Shown here piece after piece: positions 57,441 to 64,000 of a stretch of DNA of 64,000 nt (position 1 is its first letter; every line of letters begins with the position of its first letter). The notes below the pieces were generated by a model. It was not told the origin of the DNA and ran no database searches. It was given only the letters and a program-made list of their open reading frames with translations. The translations under genes were made by a program, and so were the position numbers. The stretch lies in assembly GCF_001423485.1 (NCBI RefSeq), contig NZ_LMOD01000005.1, positions 186,001-250,000 on the forward strand. The letters are read 5' to 3'. Source of the stretch: Microbacterium sp. Leaf320 (GTDB taxonomy: Bacteria; Actinomycetota; Actinomycetes; Actinomycetales; Microbacteriaceae).

Positions 57441-59533
57441 GCGTTCTCCTTGATGGTCTCGCGTGCGGCCGCGATGACGGCCTCTGTGGTGATGCCGAAC
57501 TTCTCGAACAGGGTCTTGTAGTCGGCGGACGCGCCGAAGTGGTCGATGCCGACCGAACGGCCGCGGTCGCCCACGATGCCGCGCCAGCTGAGGACGGAAC
57601 CCGCCTCGACGGAGACGCGGGCGGTGACGGCCTTCGGGAGCACCGACTCGCGGTATGCCTCGTCCTGCTCGTCGAACCACTCCAGAGACGGAGCGGAGAC
57701 GACGCGCACGTTGACACCCTCGTCGGCCAGGGCCGCGCGGGCGTCGACCGCCAGCTGGACCTCGGAACCGGTGGCGATGATGATCACGTCGGGGGTGCCG
57801 TTCGGAGCCTCGGCGAGCACGTATGCGCCCTTCGAGACGCCGTCGGTCGAGGCGAAGACGTCGCCGTCGGCTGCTCCCTGACCGCGCTCGAACACCGGGA
57901 TGTTCTGACGGGTCAGGGCGATGCCGGCCGGGCCCTCGTGGCGGCGCAGGATCTCGAGCCAGGCGGCCGAGGTCTCGTTGGCGTCAGCGGGGCGTACCAG
58001 CGTGAAGTTGGGGATGGCGCGGAGCGTGGCGATCTGCTCGACCGGCTGGTGCGTCGGGCCGTCCTCGCCGAGCGCGACGGAGTCGTGCGTCCAGACGAAG
58101 ATGCTGGGGACGTTCATCAGCGCTGCCAGACGCACCGGCGGGCGCATGTAGTCGCTGAAGATGAGGAACGTGCCGCCGAAGGCGCGTGTCGGGCCGTGCA
58201 GCACGATGCCGTTGACGATGGCGCCCATGGCGTGCTCGCGGATGCCGAAGTGCAGCACCCGGCCGTAGGGGTCACCCGACCACTCGTGGGTGGACCACTC
58301 GGCGGGGATGAAGGACTTCGAGTCCTTGATGGTGGTGAGGTTCGACTCGGCGAGGTCGGCCGATCCACCCCAGAGCTCCGGGAGCTCGGCGGCGAGTGCG
58401 TTGATGACCTGGCCGGATGCCGCCCGGGTCGAGACGTCCTTGCCGCTGGCGAAGACGGGCAGAGCCGACGTGATGTCGGCCGGGAGCTCCTTGGCCTCGA
58501 GACGGTCGAGGAGCGCCTTGCGCTCGGGGTTGGCCGCGGCCCACGCGTCGAACGACGTCTGCCACGCGGCACGCGTCTCGGCGGCGCGGTCGGCGAGCGC
58601 GCGGGTGTGGGCGATCACGTCGTCGGCGATGGCGAAGTGCTCTTCGGGGTCGAACCCGAGGACCTTCTTGGTCGCAGCCAGCTCGTCGCCACCGAGGGCG
58701 GAGCCGTGGATCTTGCCCGAGTTCTGCTTGCCGGGCGAGGGCCAGCCGATGATCGTCTTGAGGATGATGAGCGACGGCTTGGAGGTCTCGCCCTTCGCGG
58801 CCTCGATGGCGGCGTTCAGCTCGGCCACGTCTTCGACGTACTCGCCCGTCTTCTTCCAGTCGACGGTCTGCACCTGCCAGCCGTAGGCCTCATAGCGCTT
58901 GGCGACATCTTCGGTGAAGGCGACGTTGGTGTCGTCCTCGATCGAGATCTGGTTGGAGTCGTAGATCGCGATCAGGTTGCCGAGCTCCTGGTGGCCGGCG
59001 AGCGAGGATGCCTCGCTGGTGACGCCCTCCTGAAGGTCGCCGTCACCGGCGATCACGTAGACGAAGTGGTCGAACGGGCTCGTGCCCGCAGCGGCCTCGG
59101 GGTCGAACAGGCCGCGCTCGTAGCGGGCTGCATAGGCGAACCCGACAGCGGAGGCGAGACCCTGGCCGAGCGGGCCCGTGGTGATCTCGACGCCCTTGGT
59201 GTGGCCGTACTCGGGGTGGCCGGGAGTGAGCGAGCCCCAGGTGCGAAGTGCCTTGAGGTCGTCGAGCTCGAGACCGAAGCCGCCGAGGTAGAGCTGCACG
59301 TACTGCGTCAGCGATGAGTGACCGACCGAGAGGATGAAGCGGTCGCGGCCGAGCCAGTCGGTGTCGGTCGGGTCGTGGCGGAGAACCCGCTGGTAGAGGA
59401 GATACGCGGCTGGAGCGAGGCTCATCGCGGTGCCGGGGTGGCCGTTCCCGACCTTCTCCACGGCATCCGCTGCCAGAAGACGCGCGGTGTCCACCGCACG
59501 TCGGTCGATCTCATCCCACTGCAATTCCGACAC
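57437..59533 (-). CDS. tkt: Transketolase
   Basis: The 698-residue thiamine-diphosphate enzyme has G-N-G-H-P-G near residue 29, the cofactor motif G-D-G-D-L-Q-E-G near 155 and the pyrimidine domain with E-H-A-M-G near 420. It is the first gene of the tkt-tal-pgi-zwf-opcA-pgl operon. GTG 59533 gives the usual S-E-L-Q-W start and has an AAGGGC site; the longer reading to 59578 adds an atypical segment. Confidence 0.96.
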   Translation of the reverse strand: MSELQWDEIDRRAVDTARLLAADAVEKVGNGHPGTAMSLAPAAYLLYQRVLRHDPTDTDWLGRDRFILSVGHSSLTQYVQLYLGGFGLELDDLKALRTWGSLTPGHPEYGHTKGVEITTGPLGQGLASAVGFAYAARYERGLFDPEAAAGTSPFDHFVYVIAGDGDLQEGVTSEASSLAGHQELGNLIAIYDSNQISIEDDTNVAFTEDVAKRYEAYGWQVQTVDWKKTGEYVEDVAELNAAIEAAKGETSKPSLIILKTIIGWPSPGKQNSGKIHGSALGGDELAATKKVLGFDPEEHFAIADDVIAHTRALADRAAETRAAWQTSFDAWAAANPERKALLDRLEAKELPADITSALPVFASGKDVSTRAASGQVINALAAELPELWGGSADLAESNLTTIKDSKSFIPAEWSTHEWSGDPYGRVLHFGIREHAMGAIVNGIVLHGPTRAFGGTFLIFSDYMRPPVRLAALMNVPSIFVWTHDSVALGEDGPTHQPVEQIATLRAIPNFTLVRPADANETSAAWLEILRRHEGPAGIALTRQNIPVFERGQGAADGDVFASTDGVSKGAYVLAEAPNGTPDVIIIATGSEVQLAVDARAALADEGVNVRVVSAPSLEWFDEQDEAYRESVLPKAVTARVSVEAGSVLSWRGIVGDRGRSVGIDHFGASADYKTLFEKFGITTEAVIAAARETIKENA

Positions 59534-59873
59534 TGTGAAGCCCTTCTGCAACTGTTCGAGAGCGTCCGGAGTGCACATTCGCAGACCGCAACGTTACGGA
59601 GGGGTGTGTGATGTGCGCCGGGCGCGCGAGTCATTTCAGCATAGCGCCGTGGTGTGACCCGTTACCCAGTCTTACAACGCGTCACCGGCCCAGGAATTCC
59701 ATGCCGGAGAGGGTGCTACGCGACCTGGTGAGACCCGGAATCACCGTCTTCGGAACGCGGTCTCGCGATGCCCCGGGCGAGTCCCCGGCGCGGGGCCGGG
59801 CGGGCCTCCGGCGTGCCCTAGACTGGGAAACGCTGTCGTGACGCGTGTGGAGGAGGCGATCGAGATCTCGACG
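59534..59873. promoter_or_regulatory. Divergent promoter region between tkt and ctaB
   Basis: About 340 bases without a gene. On the forward strand TAGACT (59819-59824) is the likely -10 box of ctaB. On the reverse strand TATGCT (about 59644-59639) is a candidate -10 for the tkt operon with a leader of roughly 100 bases. I see no strong -35 boxes, repeats or terminators. Confidence 0.45.
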
Positions 59874-60779
59874 ATGTCTGATCAGACCGTTGTGAAGAAG
59901 TCCATCGGTCGTACCGTGAAGGCGTACGTCGCCCTCACCAAACCGCGTGTCCTCGAGCTGCTGCTGGTGTCGACCGTCCCGGTGATGTTCCTCGCCCAGG
60001 GCGGAATGCCCGACCTGTGGCTGGTGCTCGCCACGGTGATCGGCGGCTCGCTGAGCGCCGGTTCGGCAGCGGCGTTCAACATGTACCTCGATCGAGACAT
60101 CGACGCGCACATGCACCGCACCGAGAACCGTCCGCTCGTGACGGGAGAGATCACCCCTCGGGGCGCTCTGATCTTCTCCTGGACCCTCGCCGTGCTCTCG
60201 ACTGTCTGGCTCTGGTTCACGACGAACTGGCTGGCGGCCACGCTGTCGGCAGTCGCGATCTTCTTCTACGTCGTGATCTACACGATGATCCTCAAGCGCC
60301 GCACCGAGCAGAACATCATCTGGGGCGGCATCGCCGGATGCTTCCCGGTTCTCATCGGCTGGGCGGCCGTCACCGGTTCGCTCGACTGGCCGGCGTTCAT
60401 CCTCTTCGCCCTGATCTTCCTCTGGACGCCGCCGCACTACTGGCCGCTGTCGATGAAGTACAAGGACGACTACGACGACGTCGACGTGCCCATGCTCGGA
60501 GTGACCCGCAACGCCTCGCAGGTCGGCCTCCAGGTCATCCTGTACGCCTGGGCGACCATCGCCTGCTCGCTGCTGCTGATCCCCATCGCGAACATGGGCC
60601 TCGTCTACACCGTCTCCGCCCTCGTGTTCGGCGGGTGGTTCATCTACGAGTCGCACCGCCTGTACAACCAGGCTGTGCGGGGGAACGAGGCGCGGCCGAT
60701 GCGAGTCTTCCACGCCTCGATCACCTACTTGACGCTGATCTTCGTGGCCGTCGCGGTCGACCCGCTGCTGCCGTTCTGA
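59874..60779 (+). CDS. ctaB: Protoheme IX farnesyltransferase (heme O synthase)
   Basis: The 301-residue polytopic protein has the UbiA-type motif N-M-Y-L-D-R-D-I-D near residue 68 and a second D-D-Y-D-D-V-D-V-P near 198, with K-P-R-V near 22. It farnesylates heme B to heme O for the cytochrome oxidase. ATG 59874 is chosen; GTG 59838 and GTG 59847 are in-frame alternatives near the TAGACT box. Its last 55 bases overlap a reverse-strand membrane protein gene. Confidence 0.93.
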   Translation: MSDQTVVKKSIGRTVKAYVALTKPRVLELLLVSTVPVMFLAQGGMPDLWLVLATVIGGSLSAGSAAAFNMYLDRDIDAHMHRTENRPLVTGEITPRGALIFSWTLAVLSTVWLWFTTNWLAATLSAVAIFFYVVIYTMILKRRTEQNIIWGGIAGCFPVLIGWAAVTGSLDWPAFILFALIFLWTPPHYWPLSMKYKDDYDDVDVPMLGVTRNASQVGLQVILYAWATIACSLLLIPIANMGLVYTVSALVFGGWFIYESHRLYNQAVRGNEARPMRVFHASITYLTLIFVAVAVDPLLPF

Positions 60780-61171
60780 CGCTCGTCGTTCTCGACGGCA
60801 GCCTCGTCCTCCGACGAGGCCGGGGTGGGGTGCTCATCCGTGGCGGGCTCGATCGCGTCGACGGCGTCCGCCTCTGAGGTCCAGTCGATGGGTTCGACGA
60901 CGACCGGTGCGGCCGTGGGCATGAGCGCCTGCACCGCGGTGAGCGCGATCGCGATCAGGAGTCCGATCACGCCTGCGCCCAGGAGAGCCGCGCCGACCAC
61001 GACGAGCGACTGGCCGACATAGACCTCGATGCCCGTGGCTGTGCCATCGAGAAGAGTGCTCGTCATAGTGCCGACCTGCCCGGCGATCAGCCATCCGCCG
61101 ACGCCCGCCGAGGCGAGCGAGAGCACGAGGAGGAGCCAGAAGCCGATGCTGCGTGTCAGTGACTTGTTCAT
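60725..61171 (-). CDS. Small membrane protein of unknown function
   Basis: The 148-residue protein has two hydrophobic segments (about 9-31 and 49-79) and a long acidic, alanine-rich C-terminal tail without membrane character. No domain is recognised. The C-terminal 18 codons overlap the ctaB 3' end on the other strand. The start is uncertain: ATG 61171 or GTG 61180. It lies between ctaB and ctaA, but no oxidase-assembly motif is visible. The codon pattern and the hydrophobic segments support a real gene. Confidence 0.62.
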   Translation of the reverse strand: MNKSLTRSIGFWLLLVLSLASAGVGGWLIAGQVGTMTSTLLDGTATGIEVYVGQSLVVVGAALLGAGVIGLLIAIALTAVQALMPTAAPVVVEPIDWTSEADAVDAIEPATDEHPTPASSEDEAAVENDERQNGSSGSTATATKISVK

Positions 61172-61257
61172 GTCTGCCACGGTGCACGACGAACTGATGA
61201 GCCTCTGATGTCGCAGCTATGCATCCACTGTGCCGGTCGCCCAGCCGGCGGTCGTCG

Positions 61258-62367
61258 TCACTCCTGAGCGGAGACCGGCTTCTTCAGGTGCAGCACCACG
61301 ACCGTGTAGGCGGCGGCCGACAGCGAAGCGAGCACCATGTGGATGCCGACGAGCAGCGGAGGGAGTCCCTCACGTGCCTGCCAGATGCCGACGCCCACCT
61401 GCACGAGGATCGCGAGCACGAGGACGAGCAGCCACTTGCGCGGTTCGAGCCGCAGCGCCCACGCCGTGATCGTCATCACGGCGACGAGAGCGGCGAGGAT
61501 GTACCCGGGCCACGAGTGCACGTGAGCGAGGATCGTTGCGTCGAATCCGTGCCGCAGCACGTCGGCGTCGCCGGAGTGCGGCCCTGAGCCCGTCGTCAGA
61601 ACACCGAACACGATCGTGACGGCCAGTGCGAGACCGGTGACGTGGCTGAGGATGGCGAACCACCTCGGGACGGCGCTGACACGGGGGCCGGCCGCAGCGT
61701 AGAGCCGCACCAGGAACGCCGCCGTGACGCACACGAGCAGCAGCGACGAGACGTAGTGGAACCCGACGATGAAGGGGTTGAGGCCGGTGAGGACCGTGAT
61801 GCCGCCCACGAGCGCCTGCGCGACGACTCCGACGAGGACGATCCAGGCGAGCACGACGAGGTCGCGTCGTTCGGACGAGAGCCTGAGCGAACGGATCATC
61901 GCCGCGATCACCGTGATGAGAAGCGCACCCATGGCGAAGGGCGTCGCGGGAAGGGAGAACAGGGAGACGAGCCCGAAGACGATCGCCGCGGCGATGATCC
62001 CGGCGGCTGCGAACCGCAGCGCAGAGAACACCAGAAGTCTGCCGCCGACACGCGCCAGCACGAGCAGGAGGACGGCGAGGGCGATGATGCCGACGACTCC
62101 GGTCATCACGCGGTTGCCGAACTCGATGATCCCGTGTATTCCCTGATCGGCATAGATCGGCACGAGGGACTCGGGAGTGCACAGCGGCCACTCCGAGCAT
62201 CCGAGGCCGGAACCGGTGAGACGCACCGCGCCCCCGGTGCCGATGATGATCGTCTGTGCGAGGAAGGAGAGCCAGGCGCACACGCGCAGCATCCGCCCCC
62301 AGAGGCGCGCGGCCGTCGAGGGCGCCAGAGGTGCGTTCATGGGGGAGGAGATCATCGTCTCGGGCAT
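61258..62367 (-). CDS. ctaA: Heme A synthase (CtaA/COX15 family)
   Basis: The 369-residue protein has eight predicted spans in two halves. Each half has histidines in helices (H-x-x-x-E-F-G-N-R near residue 82; H-Y-V-S-S-L-L near 210; H-V-T-G near 240; H-M-V-L-A-S near 345), and the extracytoplasmic cysteine pair C-S-E-W-P-L-C near 58 is conserved in bacterial CtaA. It oxidises heme O to heme A. ATG 62367 has a GGAGAG ribosome site. It is divergent from sufB and pairs functionally with ctaB. Confidence 0.93.
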   Translation of the reverse strand: MPETMISSPMNAPLAPSTAARLWGRMLRVCAWLSFLAQTIIIGTGGAVRLTGSGLGCSEWPLCTPESLVPIYADQGIHGIIEFGNRVMTGVVGIIALAVLLLVLARVGGRLLVFSALRFAAAGIIAAAIVFGLVSLFSLPATPFAMGALLITVIAAMIRSLRLSSERRDLVVLAWIVLVGVVAQALVGGITVLTGLNPFIVGFHYVSSLLLVCVTAAFLVRLYAAAGPRVSAVPRWFAILSHVTGLALAVTIVFGVLTTGSGPHSGDADVLRHGFDATILAHVHSWPGYILAALVAVMTITAWALRLEPRKWLLVLVLAILVQVGVGIWQAREGLPPLLVGIHMVLASLSAAAYTVVVLHLKKPVSAQE

Positions 62368-62600
62368 TGTTCTCTCCGAACCGCGCCGGACACGGCGAGC
62401 GGCCCTGTCTTCAGGCGGAACCTGTAGAATCGGATTGTTGTGATGAGCGCTGACCGCGCTGCACCATCACTAACAGTTTAGGCGCGATGGATGCGCCGGT
62501 GATGAGGGCCCACCAACGGCACCCGCTCCCGCAGACTCGACGGGGATCAGGTGTGTCGGGGCGGATGACACCGTTTTGGGACCTGTGAGGAGAGTGTGTG
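62368..62600. promoter_or_regulatory. Divergent promoter region between ctaA and sufB
   Basis: On the forward strand TAGAAT (62424-62429) would start a sufB leader of about 165 bases. Directly after its start point lies an imperfect dyad (GTGATG-AGCGC paired with GCGCT-CATCAC, 62440-62470, with a four-base bulge) that could be an operator. An AGGAGA ribosome site precedes ATG 62601. I see no clear reverse promoter. Confidence 0.5.
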
Positions 62601-64000
62601 ATGTCGGATGTGCTGATCGACCGCCCGGAGCTTGACGGCCTGGGGGTGTACGAATTCGGGTGGCATGACGAAGATGCTGCCGGAGCCATCGCCAAGCGCG
62701 GTATCTCCGAAGAGGTGGTCCGCGGGATCTCGGCGCTCAAGCATGAGCCCGAATGGATGCTGAAGACCCGTCTCAAGGGATACCAGCTCTTCGGACGCAA
62801 GCCGATGCCGACCTGGGGCGCAGACCTCAGCGAGATCGACTTCGACAACATCAAGTACTTCGTGCGCTCCACGGAGAAGCAGGCGCAGTCATGGGAAGAC
62901 CTTCCCGCCGAGATCCGTGAGACCTACGAGCGCCTCGGCATCCCCGAGGCCGAGCGGCAGCGTCTCGTGGCCGGCGTCGCGGCTCAGTACGAGTCCGAGG
63001 TCGTCTACCACCAGATCCGCGAGGACCTGGAAGAGCAGGGTGTCATCTTCATGGACACCGACACGGCGCTCCGTGAGCACCCCGAGTTCTTCGAGGAGTA
63101 CTTCGGCACCGTGATCCCGGCCGGCGACAACAAGTTCGCGGCTCTGAACACTGCCGTGTGGTCGGGTGGATCGTTCGTCTACGTCCCCAAGGGCGTTCAC
63201 GTCGAGATCCCGCTGCAGGCGTACTTCCGCATCAACACCGAGAATATGGGCCAGTTCGAGCGGACCCTGATCATCGCCGACGAGGACAGCTACGTCCACT
63301 ACATCGAGGGCTGCACGGCCCCGATCTACAAGTCGGACTCTCTGCACTCGGCCGTCGTCGAGATCATCGTGAAGAAGAACGCCCGCGTTCGCTACACGAC
63401 GATCCAGAACTGGTCGAACAACGTCTACAACCTCGTCACCAAGCGTGCGGTCGCGCACGAAGGCGCGACGATGGAGTGGGTCGACGGGAACATCGGCTCC
63501 AAGGTGACGATGAAGTACCCGTCGATCTACCTGATGGGCGAGCACGCCAAGGGCGAGACTCTCTCGGTCGCCTTCGCGGGCCCCGGTCAGCACCAGGACG
63601 CCGGCGCGAAGATGATCCACATGGCTCCCTACACGCAGTCGTCGATCGTCTCGAAGTCGATCGCGCGTGGCGGTGGACGTGCCGGATACCGTGGCGAGGT
63701 GCGAGTGGACGCCAACGCGCACCACTCCGCGAACACCGTGCGCTGCGACGCCCTGCTCGTCGACACCAAGTCGCGCTCCGACACATACCCGGCGATCGAC
63801 ATCCGTGTCGACGACGTGCAGCTCGGGCATGAGGCCACGGTCTCGAAGGTCAGCGAAGAGCAGCTCTTCTACCTCCAGTCCCGCGGCATGCCCGAGGACG
63901 AGGCGATGGCGATGATCGTGCGCGGCTTCATCGAGCCGATCGCACGGGAGCTGCCGATGGAGTACGCGATGGAATTGAACAAGCTCATCGAGATGGGCAT
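62601..64000 (+). CDS. sufB: Fe-S cluster assembly protein SufB (cut by the window end)
   Basis: The frame opens at ATG 62601 and stays open to the window end, giving 466 residues of a family of about 470. Family blocks visible include F-V-Y-V-P-K-G-V near residue 195, G-C-T-A-P-I-Y near 236, N-W-S-N-N-V-Y-N-L near 270, G-S-K-V-T-M-K-Y-P near 297 and the [11 protein letters not shown] stretch near 375. It is the scaffold of the SufBCD complex. It probably leads a suf operon to the right; no SufR-type regulator lies just upstream. Confidence 0.95.
   Translation, partial: MSDVLIDRPELDGLGVYEFGWHDEDAAGAIAKRGISEEVVRGISALKHEPEWMLKTRLKGYQLFGRKPMPTWGADLSEIDFDNIKYFVRSTEKQAQSWEDLPAEIRETYERLGIPEAERQRLVAGVAAQYESEVVYHQIREDLEEQGVIFMDTDTALREHPEFFEEYFGTVIPAGDNKFAALNTAVWSGGSFVYVPKGVHVEIPLQAYFRINTENMGQFERTLIIADEDSYVHYIEGCTAPIYKSDSLHSAVVEIIVKKNARVRYTTIQNWSNNVYNLVTKRAVAHEGATMEWVDGNIGSKVTMKYPSIYLMGEHAKGETLSVAFAGPGQHQDAGAKMIHMAPYTQSSIVSKSIARGGGRAGYRGEVRVDANAHHSANTVRCDALLVDTKSRSDTYPAIDIRVDDVQLGHEATVSKVSEEQLFYLQSRGMPEDEAMAMIVRGFIEPIARELPMEYAMELNKLIEMG

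Noticed and set aside
54724..57717. A 997-codon frame suggesting a fusion of an upstream domain to Pgi
   Set aside because: The upstream part is in the wrong frame relative to tal and tkt and reads Arg/His-rich nonsense. ATG 56331 with its ATGA overlap with tal is the natural pgi start.

Overview
The window is high-GC actinobacterial chromosome, most likely from Microbacteriaceae (probably Microbacterium). The reasons are: OpcA beside a tkt-tal-pgi-zwf-opcA-pgl operon, a leucine-codon leader before leuA, hrcA followed by a second-type dnaJ, dgt-dnaG next to tRNA-Asn, and very many start codons that sit 6-7 bases after a TAGnnT-like -10 box (leaderless mRNAs). No transposase, integrase, CRISPR array or phage module is visible. 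Most of the sequence is ordinary core genome. Genus and gene names come from recognising sequence motifs, not from a database search.

Layout. 1-4031: end of an SDR protein, a secreted GH3 beta-N-acetylhexosaminidase-like enzyme, and a reverse-strand trio (DedA, App1-type phosphatase, a protein usually called 3-methyladenine DNA glycosylase). 4073-8017: pabB and leuS. 8135-14378: comEA, a lipoprotein, a reverse-strand FAD oxidoreductase, comEC and holA, so the usual comEA-comEC-holA string is interrupted. 14513-17584: rpsT, an MFS exporter with a disturbed 5' end, a 0.5-kb islet with a small secreted two-cysteine peptide flanked by copies of the MFS 3' end, and an alpha/beta hydrolase. 17649-23326: an oligopeptide ABC operon (oppB-oppC-fused oppDF-substrate-binding lipoprotein). 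23567-28845: lepA, a DUF1990 protein, hemW with a start-codon tandem repeat, and a carboxylesterase. 28895-36947: CIRCE-hrcA-dnaJ-rsmE, then HIT-phoH-ybeY-CorC-era-oxidoreductase, tightly overlapped. 36971-38900: leucine attenuator and leuA. 38926-43571: TRIC channel, recO-uppS, a tandem pair of P-loop ATPases, a DsbA-like protein and glutathione peroxidase. 43631-49017: dusB-dgt-dnaG, a lone ABC ATPase and tRNA-Asn. 49161-51423: septum-formation lipoprotein, def, DMT transporter. 51434-59533: the glycolysis/pentose-phosphate operon on the reverse strand. 59874-64000: ctaB, a small membrane protein, ctaA and the start of sufB.

How the genes work together. tkt, tal, pgi, zwf, opcA and pgl form one translationally coupled NADPH/pentose unit. 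ctaB and ctaA make heme O and heme A for the cytochrome oxidase. hrcA represses itself, and probably dnaJ, through CIRCE. rsmE, ybeY, era, rpsT, lepA, dusB and def serve ribosome assembly and translation. The accessory-looking spots are the 16.3-16.9 kb islet, the hemW repeat, the disturbed MFS start and the ATPase pair.
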